Shown here piece by piece: positions 18,065-26,277 of a stretch of 62,293 nucleotides of DNA. Position 1 is the first letter of the stretch. Every line of letters starts with the position of its first letter. The position numbers and the translations under genes were made by a program. The notes beneath the pieces were generated by a model that saw only the letters and a list, made by a program, of their open reading frames with translations, did not search any database and was not told the DNA's origin. Source of the DNA: an uncultured Collinsella sp. (GTDB lineage: Bacteria > Actinomycetota > Coriobacteriia > Coriobacteriales > Coriobacteriaceae); contig CABPWH010000003.1 of NCBI GenBank assembly GCA_902461085.1, forward strand, positions 1 through 62,293, read 5' to 3'.

Positions 18065-18676
18065 ATGATTCTCGGCCGCAAGATTGGCATGACCCAGGTT
18101 TGGGACGAGGACGACAACGTCGTTCCCGTCACGGTCATCCAGGCTGGCCCCTGCGCTGTCTCGCAGGTTAAAACTCAGGCAACCGACGGCTATGACGCCG
18201 TCCAGATTGGTTTCGGCGACATCAAGGCCAAGAACGTGAACAAGCCCATGGCTGGTCACTTCGCCAAGGCTGGCGTCGAGCCTGTCCGTTTCCTTCGTGA
18301 GGTCCGCGTCGAGAACGGCGAGGAGCACAAGGTCGGCGAGGTTGTCACCGTCGCTGATTTCGCTGATGTCGAGAAGGTCGACGTCATCGGTACCTCCAAG
18401 GGTAAGGGCTTCCAGGGTCGCATCAAGCGCTGGGGTCAGCGCCGCGGTCCTATGACGCATGGTTCTCACTTCCAGCGTCACCCCGGTTCTATCGGTCAGT
18501 GCGCCTATCCTGCGCGCGTCCTCAAGGGCGTCAAGATGGCCGGTCACATGGGTAACGAGCGCGTTACCGTCAAGAACCTTTCCGTTGTCCGCATCGATGC
18601 CGAGCAGAACCTCATCTTGGTCAAGGGCGCTGTCCCGGGTGCCAAGAATGGTCTCGTCGCCATCCGTATGGCCTAA
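18065..18676 (+). CDS. rplC: Large-subunit ribosomal protein L3
   Basis: 204 residues with the conserved start MILGRKIGMTQ and the central KGKGFQGRIKRW and GSIGQCAYPARV regions. It initiates 50S assembly near the peptidyl-transferase centre. ATG 18065 is chosen because it begins the conserved sequence; the SD is weak. First gene of the local operon, since rpsJ is missing. Confidence 0.97.
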   Translation: MILGRKIGMTQVWDEDDNVVPVTVIQAGPCAVSQVKTQATDGYDAVQIGFGDIKAKNVNKPMAGHFAKAGVEPVRFLREVRVENGEEHKVGEVVTVADFADVEKVDVIGTSKGKGFQGRIKRWGQRRGPMTHGSHFQRHPGSIGQCAYPARVLKGVKMAGHMGNERVTVKNLSVVRIDAEQNLILVKGAVPGAKNGLVAIRMA

Positions 18677-18722
18677 GGGCCCAGCCCATTTAGCCCAGCG
18701 TCATACCAAGGAGAACACTTAA

Positions 18723-19349
18723 ATGGCAAAGTTTGAAGTAAAGAACAGCGAGGGCAAGAAGGTCGCCGAGGCCGAGCTCGCCGCTGAGGTGTACGGCATC
18801 GAGCCGAACATCCACGTTATGCACCACATCGTCAAGTGCCAGATGGCCTCTTGGCGTCAGGGCACCCAGTCCGCTAAGGGCCGCTCTGAGGTTTCCGGTG
18901 GCGGCAAGAAGCCTTGGCGTCAGAAGGGCACCGGCCGTGCCCGCCAGGGTTCCATCCGTGCTGCCCAGTGGCGTCACGGTGGCGTTGTCTTCGCCCCCAA
19001 GCCCCGTTCCTACGCTAAGCGTATGAACAACAAGGAGGTCAAGCTGGCTATGCGCTCCGCGCTGTCCGCCAAGCTGGCCGATGGCGAGCTCGTGCTCGTC
19101 GACGACTACGGCTTCGAGAAGCCTTCCACCAAGGCTGCCGTCGCCATGCTCAAGGCTCTCGGCCTTGAGGGCAAGCGTCTGACCATCATCGTTCGCGATG
19201 AGGACGTCAACGCCTACCTGTCGTTCCGCAACATTCCCAAGACGTTCATCATCACTGCCGACGAGGCCAACACCTACGATCTCGTCAACAACAACGCTGT
19301 GCTGATGCCCGCCGACATCGCCGCTCACTTCGGGGAGGTGCTTGCATAA
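18723..19349 (+). CDS. rplD: Large-subunit ribosomal protein L4
   Basis: 208 residues with the loop GGGKKPWRQKGTGRARQGSI that lines the exit tunnel. In other bacteria L4 also represses its own operon. A clear SD (aaggag) precedes it. It abuts rplW with no gap. Confidence 0.97.
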   Translation: MAKFEVKNSEGKKVAEAELAAEVYGIEPNIHVMHHIVKCQMASWRQGTQSAKGRSEVSGGGKKPWRQKGTGRARQGSIRAAQWRHGGVVFAPKPRSYAKRMNNKEVKLAMRSALSAKLADGELVLVDDYGFEKPSTKAAVAMLKALGLEGKRLTIIVRDEDVNAYLSFRNIPKTFIITADEANTYDLVNNNAVLMPADIAAHFGEVLA

Positions 19350-19637
19350 ATGACCGCCCACGAGATCATCATCCGTCCGATCGTGTCCGAGCGTTCCTTC
19401 TCCGGCATGGAGCTGAACAAGTACACGTTCGAGGTCGCCAAGGATGCTAACAAGTATCAGATCAAGGACGCTGTCGAGGAGATCTTCGGCGTCAAGGTCG
19501 TTCGCGTGAACACCCTGACGGTCAAGCCCAAGACCAAGCGCGTGCGCTATGTCGCCGGCAAGACCCGTTCTTGGAAGAAGGCCATCGTCACGCTGGCCGA
19601 GGGCGACACCATCGAGGTCTTTGGCAACCAGGCCTAA
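19350..19637 (+). CDS. rplW: Large-subunit ribosomal protein L23
   Basis: 95 residues, normal length. It sits at the exit-tunnel rim and docks trigger factor and SRP. Conserved IIRPIVSERSF and NTLTVKPKTKRV are visible. Start follows the rplD stop directly. Confidence 0.97.
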   Translation: MTAHEIIIRPIVSERSFSGMELNKYTFEVAKDANKYQIKDAVEEIFGVKVVRVNTLTVKPKTKRVRYVAGKTRSWKKAIVTLAEGDTIEVFGNQA

Positions 19638-19710
19638 GACTCGCTGCTGTTGAGTGAGCTCATGCCTCCCAAATAGGGGAGGCGGGAGCTCAAGGTTTTG
19701 GGCGTATAAA

Positions 19711-19736
19711 ATGGACACGCCCGGAACCGTGTATAC
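19711..19736 (+). promoter_or_regulatory. Promoter-like element before rplB, shared with the rplC leader
   Basis: Matches 17846-17871 at 23 of 26 positions. Shared core words are ACGCCCG and CCGTGTATAC. Found only in the two long intergenic gaps of this cluster, so it is probably a promoter core or protein-binding site giving rplB its own transcription start. Confidence 0.5.
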
Positions 19737-19816
19737 GTCCGGTGTCATCGCACCCGAGGCAGAACCTCGAATCCCTGTCTGCGATGGCTAACGGATTCCT
19801 ATTGAAAGGGATTGTA

Positions 19817-20647
19817 ATGGCTGTAAAGCACCTTAAGCCGACCTCCGCTGGTAGGCGTTGGCAGACGATCTCCGACTTCTCCGAGATCACCTGCACCAAG
19901 CCCGAGAAGTCTCTTCTCGAGCCCCTGCCCAAGAAGGCCGGTCGTAACAACAACGGCCGCATCACCACCCGCCACCAGGGCGGCGGCGTGAAGCGTCGTT
20001 ACCGCGTGATCGACTTCAAGCGCAACAAGGACGGCGTGCCCGCCAAGGTTGCCACGATCGAGTACGATCCGAACCGTTCCGCTCGCATCGCTCTGCTGCA
20101 CTACGCTGACGGTGAGAAGCGCTACATCCTGGCCCCCAAGGGCCTCGAGGTCGGTCAGACCATCATGTCCGGTTCTGACGCCGACATCAAGCCGGGCAAC
20201 GCTCTGCCCCTCGCCGACATCCCCGTCGGTACGCTCATCCACGCCGTCGAGTTCCAGCCGGGCAAGGGCGCTGCTATCGCCCGTTCCGCCGGTAACTCCT
20301 GCCAGCTGATGGGTAAGGAGGGCAAGTACGCTATCGTCCGTATGCCTTCCTCCGAGATGCGCCGCATCCTCGTTACCTGCCGCGCCACCGTCGGTGAGGT
20401 CGGCAACGCCGATCACTCCAACATCGTCATCGGCAAGGCCGGCCGTAAGCGTCACATGAACGTGCGCCCGACCGTCCGCGGTACCGTCATGAACCCTGTC
20501 GACCACCCGCACGGCGGTGGCGAGGGCAAGAACCACACCTCTGGTCGTCCCTCCGTTACCCCCTGGGGTAAGCCGACGAAGGGCCTTCGTACGCGCAAGA
20601 AGAAGAAGGTCTCGAACCAGCACATCATTCGTCGCCGTAAGAAGTAA
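19817..20647 (+). CDS. rplB: Large-subunit ribosomal protein L2
   Basis: 276 residues, standard length, ending in the basic tail RRRKK. Contains the signature MNPVDHPHGGGEGK with the essential His. Start at ATG 19817 fits MAVKHLKPTS and has gaaaggg 6 nt upstream. A 179-bp gap with its own promoter-like element precedes it. Confidence 0.97.
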   Translation: MAVKHLKPTSAGRRWQTISDFSEITCTKPEKSLLEPLPKKAGRNNNGRITTRHQGGGVKRRYRVIDFKRNKDGVPAKVATIEYDPNRSARIALLHYADGEKRYILAPKGLEVGQTIMSGSDADIKPGNALPLADIPVGTLIHAVEFQPGKGAAIARSAGNSCQLMGKEGKYAIVRMPSSEMRRILVTCRATVGEVGNADHSNIVIGKAGRKRHMNVRPTVRGTVMNPVDHPHGGGEGKNHTSGRPSVTPWGKPTKGLRTRKKKKVSNQHIIRRRKK

Positions 20648-20679
20648 TTTCGGATACCGAGTTTTAGGAGAAAGCACTT

Positions 20680-20940
20680 ATGAGCAGAAGTCTCAAAAAG
20701 GGCCCGTTCGTGGAGACTCGCCTTCTCTCGCGTATCACCGCGATGAACGAGGCTGGCAAGAAGGACGTCGTGAAGACCTGGTCCCGCGCGTCCACCATCT
20801 TCCCCGAGATGGTTGGTCACACCATCGCCGTCCACGACGGCCGCAAGCATGTGCCCGTGTATGTTACCGAGTCCATGGTTGGTCACAAGCTCGGCGAGTT
20901 CGCGCCGACTCGTACGTTCCGTGGCCACAAGGCCAAATAG
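20680..20940 (+). CDS. rpsS: Small-subunit ribosomal protein S19
   Basis: 86 residues with the usual SRSLKKGPFVE start and GHKLGEFAPTRTFRGH end. Binds the 16S rRNA head with S13. 32 nt after rplB. Confidence 0.97.
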   Translation: MSRSLKKGPFVETRLLSRITAMNEAGKKDVVKTWSRASTIFPEMVGHTIAVHDGRKHVPVYVTESMVGHKLGEFAPTRTFRGHKAK

Positions 20941-20954
20941 GGGGTTAACCGTAA

Positions 20955-21326
20955 ATGGCAACTAAGTCTATTGAAACTGAGGCCACCGAGGTTCGCGCCG
21001 TCGCTAAGTACGTGCGTGTTTCCCCCAGCAAGGCCCGCCTGGTGGTCGATCTGATCCGCCGCAAGCCTGTCGCTCAGGCCTTCGACATCCTCCACTTCTG
21101 CGACCGCGCCGTCGCTGTGGATGTCGAGAAGGTTCTCCGTTCCGCCGTTGCGAACGCCGAGAACAACAACGGTCTGCGTGCCGACAACCTGGTTGTCGCC
21201 GCTGCCTATGTTGACGAGGGTCCGACGCTTAAGCGCATCCGTCCCCGCGCCAAGGGTTCCGCTTCTCGCATTCTGAAGCGTACTTCCCACATCACCGTCG
21301 TCGTTGCTCCTCGAAAGGAGGCGTAA
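20955..21326 (+). CDS. rplV: Large-subunit ribosomal protein L22
   Basis: 123 residues. The core (YVRVSPSKARLVVDLIRRK, and the hairpin RIRPRAKGSASRILKRTSHI) is conserved and lines the exit tunnel. Short gaps to neighbours show one transcript. Confidence 0.96.
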   Translation: MATKSIETEATEVRAVAKYVRVSPSKARLVVDLIRRKPVAQAFDILHFCDRAVAVDVEKVLRSAVANAENNNGLRADNLVVAAAYVDEGPTLKRIRPRAKGSASRILKRTSHITVVVAPRKEA

Positions 21327-21332
21327 AGCTGT

Positions 21333-22043
21333 ATGGGTCAGAAAGTCTACCCCACCGGCTTCCGTCTTGGCATCACCGAGAACTGGCGCTCCCGCTGGTT
21401 CGCAGAGAAGGATTACGCTAAGACCCTCGGTAACGATCTCGAGATCCGCAAGTACCTCGAGAAGCGTCTTTCCCGCGCAGCTGTCTCCCGCGTCGAGATC
21501 GAGCGCGCTGGCGACAAGGTGAAGGTCATCATCCTCACCGCTCGCCCCGGCGTTGTCATCGGTAAGAAGGGTGCCGAGATCGATACCCTCCGCACCGAGC
21601 TCGAGAAGGTCGCTGGCGTCTCCAAGGGCCAGCTCTCCGTCGACGTTGTCGAGATCAAGCGCCCCGAGCTCGACGCCAACCTCGTTGCTCAGTCCATTGC
21701 TGAGCAGCTCGAGGGCCGCGTTGCCTTCCGTCGCGCTATGCGCAAGGCTGTCCAGTCCGCCCGCAAGGCCGGCGCTAAGGGCATCCGTATCCAGTGCTCC
21801 GGTCGTCTCGGCGGTGCCGAGATGGGCCGTCGTGAGTGGTACCGCGAGGGTCGCGTGCCTCTGCACACCCTCCGTGCCAAGATCGACTACGGCACGGCTG
21901 TCGCCAGCACCACCATGGGCGCTTGCGGCGTGAAGGTCTGGATCTACCTGGGCGAGAAGCTCCCGGGCCAGCCTGTTCCCAACCCTGCACTCGAGGGCTC
22001 TTCCCGTCCTCGTCGTCGTAACTCCGAGAGGAGGGGTCAGTAG
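21333..22043 (+). CDS. rpsC: Small-subunit ribosomal protein S3
   Basis: 236 residues with the KH-domain GVVIGKKGAEID and the C-terminal RREWYREGRVPLHTLRA. Part of the mRNA entry channel and helicase site. The stop overlaps the rplP GTG start by one base. Confidence 0.97.
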   Translation: MGQKVYPTGFRLGITENWRSRWFAEKDYAKTLGNDLEIRKYLEKRLSRAAVSRVEIERAGDKVKVIILTARPGVVIGKKGAEIDTLRTELEKVAGVSKGQLSVDVVEIKRPELDANLVAQSIAEQLEGRVAFRRAMRKAVQSARKAGAKGIRIQCSGRLGGAEMGRREWYREGRVPLHTLRAKIDYGTAVASTTMGACGVKVWIYLGEKLPGQPVPNPALEGSSRPRRRNSERRGQ

Positions 22044-22546
22044 TGCTTGCCCCTAAGCGTATTCTTCACCGCAAGGTGCAGCGTGGCTCCATGAAGGGCC
22101 AGGCCAAGGGTAATACCGAGCTGCATTTCGGCGAGTTTGGTATCCAGGCTCTCGAGGCCCATTGGATCACCAACCGTCAGATCGAGGCCGCTCGTATTGC
22201 CATGACCCGCTACATGAAGCGTGGCGGTCGTGTGTACATCACGATCTTCCCCGATAAGCCCATCACCAAGAAGCCTGCCGAGACTCGCATGGGTTCTGGT
22301 AAGGGTAACCCCGAGGAGTGGGTGGCCGTCGTCAAGCCCGGCCGCATCATGTTCGAGGTCAAGGGTGTTCCCGAGGAGGTCGCTCGCGAGGCTCTGCGTC
22401 TTGCGCAGCATAAGCTCCCCATCAAGACCAAGATTGTTGCTGCCAAGAACGCCGAGCAGCGCATCGAGAAGGAGATGGCTGAGGAGGCCGCTCTCGAGGC
22501 CAAGTGGGCTGCTGAGGACGCCGCCGCCGCCAAGGAGGAGAACTAA
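22043..22546 (+). CDS. rplP: Large-subunit ribosomal protein L16 with extended C-terminus
   Basis: 167 residues against about 137-144 in most bacteria. The body is standard (MLAPKRILHRKVQRG start by GTG, then GGRVYITIFPDKPIT and TRMGSGKG). The extra about 25 residues are a Glu/Ala-rich helix (EKEMAEEAALEAKWAAED). Overlaps rpsC and rpmC by one base each, so translation is coupled. Confidence 0.96.
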   Translation: MLAPKRILHRKVQRGSMKGQAKGNTELHFGEFGIQALEAHWITNRQIEAARIAMTRYMKRGGRVYITIFPDKPITKKPAETRMGSGKGNPEEWVAVVKPGRIMFEVKGVPEEVAREALRLAQHKLPIKTKIVAAKNAEQRIEKEMAEEAALEAKWAAEDAAAAKEEN

Positions 22547-22761
22547 TGAAGCCCGCAGAGATTCGTGAGCTCTCGGACGCTCAGCTCGTTGAGAAGCTGA
22601 AGGAAATGCGCGCCGAGCTCTTTAACCTTCGTTTCCAGATGGCCACCAGCCAGCTGGACAACACCGCTCGCGTCAACACCGTGAAGAAGGACATCGCTCG
22701 CGTCCTCACGGAGCAGCGCGCCCGCGAGATCGCAGCGGAGAAGTCCGCTGTCGCCGAGTAG
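22546..22761 (+). CDS. rpmC: Large-subunit ribosomal protein L29
   Basis: 71 residues, two-helix protein with LRDLS-like start EIRELSDAQLVEKLKEMRAE and LFNLRFQMATSQLDNTARV. Forms part of the trigger-factor dock with L23. Confidence 0.96.
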   Translation: MKPAEIRELSDAQLVEKLKEMRAELFNLRFQMATSQLDNTARVNTVKKDIARVLTEQRAREIAAEKSAVAE

Positions 22762-22777
22762 GACCTAAGGAGAGAAC

Positions 22778-23038
22778 ATGACTGATTCGCGTAACTCGCG
22801 TAAGGTCCGTACGGGTGTCGTTACCTCCGTCTCCGGTGCCAAGACCATTGTTGTCACCATCACCGAGCGCAAGCGTCACCCCAAGTACGGCAAGATGATG
22901 ACCAGCTCCAAGAAGCTGCACGCTCACGACGAGGAGTGCACGGCTGGCGTGGGCGACACCGTCCGCGTTATGGAGACCCGTCCTATGTCCAAGATGAAGC
23001 GTTGGCGCCTCATCGAGGTCGTCGAGCGCGCTAAATAA
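22778..23038 (+). CDS. rpsQ: Small-subunit ribosomal protein S17
   Basis: 86 residues with the OB-fold pattern GVVTSVSGAKTIVV and GDTVRVMETRPMSKMKRW. SD aaggagag upstream. A 118-bp gap then precedes rplN. Confidence 0.97.
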   Translation: MTDSRNSRKVRTGVVTSVSGAKTIVVTITERKRHPKYGKMMTSSKKLHAHDEECTAGVGDTVRVMETRPMSKMKRWRLIEVVERAK

Positions 23039-23156
23039 GCAGTCGCTCTTACGACTTGTACGTTTCCGAAGATGTGCGTATGCCTGGCTTGCATACCACA
23101 GGCCGTATAAAGGCAGCGCACCTCTCTTCGGTTCTTAGTTCGGAGGAACATCTACC

Positions 23157-23525
23157 ATGATTCAGATGCAAACCATGCTGAACGTCGCCGACAACTCCGG
23201 CGCTCGCAAGATTCGCTGCATCAAGGTGCTTGGCGGTTCCAAGCGTCGTTATGCAGGCATCGGCGATGTGTTCATCGGTGCTGTCCAGGAGGCTACCCCT
23301 GGCGCCAACGTCAAGAAGAAGGACGTTGTCCGTTGCGTCGTCGTTCGCACCGTTAAGGAGATCCGCCGCAAGGATGGCTCCTACATTCGCTTTGATGAGA
23401 ACGCCTGCGTTGTCATCAACAACGATGGTTCGCCCGTCGGCACCCGTATCTTCGGGCCCGTCGCTCGCGAGCTTCGTGACAAGAAGTACATGAAGATCGT
23501 CTCGCTCGCTCCCGAGACCCTGTAG
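23157..23525 (+). CDS. rplN: Large-subunit ribosomal protein L14
   Basis: 122 residues, fully conserved (MIQMQTMLNVADNSGARKI, GTRIFGPVARELR). The preceding gap (23039-23156) contains a gtataaag word and may carry a promoter. SD cggagg. Confidence 0.97.
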   Translation: MIQMQTMLNVADNSGARKIRCIKVLGGSKRRYAGIGDVFIGAVQEATPGANVKKKDVVRCVVVRTVKEIRRKDGSYIRFDENACVVINNDGSPVGTRIFGPVARELRDKKYMKIVSLAPETL

Positions 23526-23538
23526 TTAGGGGAGATAT

Positions 23539-23844
23539 ATGTATATCAAGAAGGGCGATAAGGTCCAGGTTCTCTCTGGTAAGGATCGCGGCAAGCAGGG
23601 CGTTGTCCTGCGTGCTCTCCCCGCCGAGAACAAGGTCGTTGTCGAGGGCGTTTCGGTCGTCAAGAAGGCCGTCAAGCCCAACGCTGCCAACCAGCAGGGC
23701 GGCATCGTTTCGCAGGAGGCTCCTATCGACGCCTCCAACGTCAATCTCGTCTGCCCCGAGTGCGGTAAGGTTACCCGCGTCGGTCACGATAAGGACGGCA
23801 AGAACAAGCTGCGCGTCTGCAAGAAGTGCGGCCACAAGTTCTAA
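23539..23844 (+). CDS. rplX: Large-subunit ribosomal protein L24
   Basis: 101 residues with the KOW motif KKGDKVQVLSGKDRGKQGVV and a C-terminal four-cysteine zinc ribbon (CPEC...CKKC). Normally followed by rplE, rpsN and rpsH; here a terminator follows and those genes are absent. Confidence 0.97.
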   Translation: MYIKKGDKVQVLSGKDRGKQGVVLRALPAENKVVVEGVSVVKKAVKPNAANQQGGIVSQEAPIDASNVNLVCPECGKVTRVGHDKDGKNKLRVCKKCGHKF

Positions 23845-23870
23845 GCTGCCTGCAACATCAAGTTGCTAGC

Positions 23871-23909
23871 AAAGGCCCGGATGCCCCAAGGCACCCGGGC
23901 CTTTTTCTA
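23871..23909 (+). terminator. Terminator ending the ribosomal-protein operon
   Basis: Ten-bp perfect stem AAAGGCCCGG/CCGGGCCTTT (23871-23880 with 23895-23904) followed by TTC. It clearly ends transcription after rplX. Confidence 0.9.
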
Positions 23910-23920
23910 TCCCTACTCAT

Positions 23921-24055
23921 TGGGGACAGACTTAAATGACTTGTCGTTGGGGATGTTCTTAAACGGCTAGTTGATGGGGACAGTCTTTAGATTTGTATAT
24001 CTGGCCATCTGGGATAGGCTTCAACGAAAGCGGCACCTAGGGACAGTCCTTTGAT
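23921..24055. repeat. Four degenerate copies of a GGGGACAG-type repeat word
   Basis: The word GGGGACAG followed by CTTTAA-like sequence appears at about 23922, 23949 (ggggatg variant), 23976 and 24040. It resembles interspersed REP-type words seen between genes in many bacteria. No coding potential. Confidence 0.55.
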
Positions 24056-24329
24056 GTCTGGTGCCCCCAGAGGGGAGAAGTAATACAGCTGGCTCTGTCT
24101 TTTAGGGCTTTGGTGTTCCGCCCCTTTATGTTTCACAAGGATCGTCGCATGCGCATTTACGCGCATAGTCTTGCGCGATAATGCGCATAGCCGCGCAAAC
24201 ATCTGCCAACTATGGCTAAATAATGCCCGATAAGCAAATAAATACGCAAACACGAGCAGATACGCGCGCAATTGTGCGACTATAGGGTTGTTAGAAATGA
24301 AGGACTTCCGATGACTCAGGAGGCACATC
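24056..24329 (+). promoter_or_regulatory. Control region of the Gfo/Idh-DeoR operon with GCGCAT repeats
   Basis: No gene is seen. GCGCAT occurs at 24151, 24161 and 24183, with GCGCGA at 24173, about 10-12 bp apart and therefore on one DNA face. A second cluster of GCGC words lies at 24262-24280. The DeoR gene in this operon is the obvious candidate binder. Confidence 0.5.
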
Positions 24330-25409
24330 ATGGCAGATTCCAAACAGGCTCCGCTCGACGCCGAGGCAGCCGCAAAGGCGGCGTTTGCCTCTGTCCAGAA
24401 TCAGCCGTTCCCAAACGACATCTTTACGGCTCCCGAGCTTCGCTGGGCAGTGATCGGGTGCGGTGTTATCGCCAACCAAATGGCCCAGTCCCTCGCGCTG
24501 GCCGGCCGCAAGCTCGCGGGTGTCGCCAACCGTACGCTTTCCAAAGCCCAGGCTTTTGCCGAGCAGTATGGCGTCGAGAAGGTGTACGAGACGGTCGAGG
24601 ACCTCTACGCCGATCCGGACATCGACGCCGTCTATATCACCACGCCGCACAACACGCATATCACCTACCTGCGAGCCGCTCTGGCAGCTGGTAAGCACGT
24701 GCTCTGCGAGAAGGCCATTACCCTCAATTCCGCTGAGCTCGACGAGGCGCGTGCCATCGCCGACGAGCACAACGTCGTCCTTATGGACGCCACCACGGTG
24801 CTTCACATGCCGCTGTATCAGGAGCTGCGCCGCCGCATGGATGCGGGCGACTTTGGTCGCATGAACCTCGCCCAGCTCAACTTTGGCAGCTATAAGGAGT
24901 ACGGGGACCTGACCAACCGGTTCTACAACCGTAGTCTCGCCGGCGGCGCCATGCTCGACATTGGCGTGTATGCCCTGTCTGTCATGCGCCTGTTTATGGC
25001 CAGTCAACCCGTGGAGGTCGTCTCTCTGGGCAACACCTGTGAGACCGGCGTTGACGTCGCGAGTGGCATTGTCTGCCGTAACGCCGAGCAGCAGCTGGGC
25101 GTGGTGAGCCTTACGCTCCACTCCAAGCAGCCCAAGCGTTCGGTTATCAGCTTCGACAAATGCTATATCGAGGTCAACGAGTATCCGCGCGCCGACCATG
25201 CGACCATCGTGTGGACTGCGGACGGTCGCCGTGAGGAGGTCCACGCTGGCACCGAGGCATACGCTCTGTGCTACGAGATGGCCGATCTTGAGAAGGCCGT
25301 TGCCGGCGATGATTCGAAGCGCGAGCTTCTGGACTATGCTTCTGATGTTATGGAGCTGATGACCAAGCTCCGCGCCGACTGGGGAGTCGTGTACCCCGAG
25401 GAGGAGTAA
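24330..25409 (+). CDS. Gfo/Idh/MocA-family NAD(P)-dependent oxidoreductase
   Basis: 359 residues. The Rossmann motif is AVIGCGVIANQMAQSLA near residue 37, preceded by a 35-residue N-terminal extension. Then CEKAITLNSAELDEA (the family EKP-type site here reads EKA) and the C-terminal sheet domain with GGGAMLDIGVYALSV-like pattern GGAMLDIGVYAL. It oxidises a sugar or polyol; substrate unknown. SD aggagg at 6 nt. The downstream DeoR regulator starts 3 nt after the stop. Confidence 0.88.
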   Translation: MADSKQAPLDAEAAAKAAFASVQNQPFPNDIFTAPELRWAVIGCGVIANQMAQSLALAGRKLAGVANRTLSKAQAFAEQYGVEKVYETVEDLYADPDIDAVYITTPHNTHITYLRAALAAGKHVLCEKAITLNSAELDEARAIADEHNVVLMDATTVLHMPLYQELRRRMDAGDFGRMNLAQLNFGSYKEYGDLTNRFYNRSLAGGAMLDIGVYALSVMRLFMASQPVEVVSLGNTCETGVDVASGIVCRNAEQQLGVVSLTLHSKQPKRSVISFDKCYIEVNEYPRADHATIVWTADGRREEVHAGTEAYALCYEMADLEKAVAGDDSKRELLDYASDVMELMTKLRADWGVVYPEEE

Positions 25410-25412
25410 GCG

Positions 25413-26159
25413 ATGCTTGCGGAAGATAGGCTCAACGCGATCGTGTCGATGGTGCAGCGAGCCGGCTCGGTTACCGTGCAGGAGCTTGCTGAGGCCCTGG
25501 GCGTGACGGCGTCTACCATTCGGCGCGACCTGCAGACGCTCGACCGAGCGCACCGCATCGCCAAGGTCCACGGTGGGGCGACGAGTCTTGAGCGCGCCCA
25601 CGTGACGCGCGACCTAACGCTTAATGAGCGCAGCGACCTCCATAACGATGACAAGGAGCGTATCTGCGCCCGTGCGGCGGCGCTTGTGGAGCCTGAGAGC
25701 ATTGTATACATCGACTCGGGCTCGACGACGCTCAGGCTCATCGAGCATCTTCCACACCTTGAAGATGTCACCTATGTGACCGATTCCGTGCTTCATGCTC
25801 AGCGCCTTGCTTTGCGCGGCATGCGTACCGTGGTGCTGGGCGGCGAGCTCAAACCCGAGACCGAGGCACTCGTTGGCCCCGATGCCTTGGCAACCTTAGA
25901 CCGCTACAACTTCAACTGTGGCTTTTGGGGCTCTAACGGCATTGCCGCCGAGCAGGGCTTCACGGCGCCCGATATCGAGGAGGCGCAAGTAAAGCGTATC
26001 TCGATGCGCCATACGGCCAAGCGCTTCGTAATCTCGGACGCCAGTAAATTTGGCATGGTGGCGCCCGTCAAGTTCGCGGACTTCCGCGACGCAACGATTA
26101 TTACCGCAGGCGAGGTCCCCGCCAAGTACCGGGCAATGGACAACGTCATCACGGTCTAA
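25413..26159 (+). CDS. DeoR-family transcriptional regulator
   Basis: 248 residues: HTH (TVQELAEALGVTASTIRRDL) followed by the DeoRC sensor (YIDSGSTTLRLIEHL, VVLGGELKPETEALVG). Coupled to the upstream oxidoreductase, so it likely controls that operon through the GCGCAT-rich control region. A terminator hairpin lies 21 nt beyond the stop. Confidence 0.9.
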   Translation: MLAEDRLNAIVSMVQRAGSVTVQELAEALGVTASTIRRDLQTLDRAHRIAKVHGGATSLERAHVTRDLTLNERSDLHNDDKERICARAAALVEPESIVYIDSGSTTLRLIEHLPHLEDVTYVTDSVLHAQRLALRGMRTVVLGGELKPETEALVGPDALATLDRYNFNCGFWGSNGIAAEQGFTAPDIEEAQVKRISMRHTAKRFVISDASKFGMVAPVKFADFRDATIITAGEVPAKYRAMDNVITV

Positions 26160-26180
26160 CAGCAGGGGGCAGGCTAAGGC

Positions 26181-26222
26181 CAAAACCACCGCGAAGGGGC
26201 AGGAACCTTTGTGGTGGTTTTG
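26181..26222 (+). terminator. Terminator hairpin after the DeoR gene
   Basis: Ten-bp perfect stem CAAAACCACC/GGTGGTTTTG, ending in TTTT. Confidence 0.75.
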
Positions 26223-26236
26223 ACGTTTGTCCAGAT

Positions 26237-26277
26237 AAAACCTGCCAAAATAAACCTGTCCCTTTTCGGCAGGTTTT
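26237..26277. terminator. Hairpin after the convergent pseudouridine synthase gene
   Basis: Ten-bp perfect stem AAAACCTGCC/GGCAGGTTTT. On the minus strand it follows the synthase stop and probably terminates it. The loop carries an AAACCTGTCCC word seen in dispersed repeats. Confidence 0.65.
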
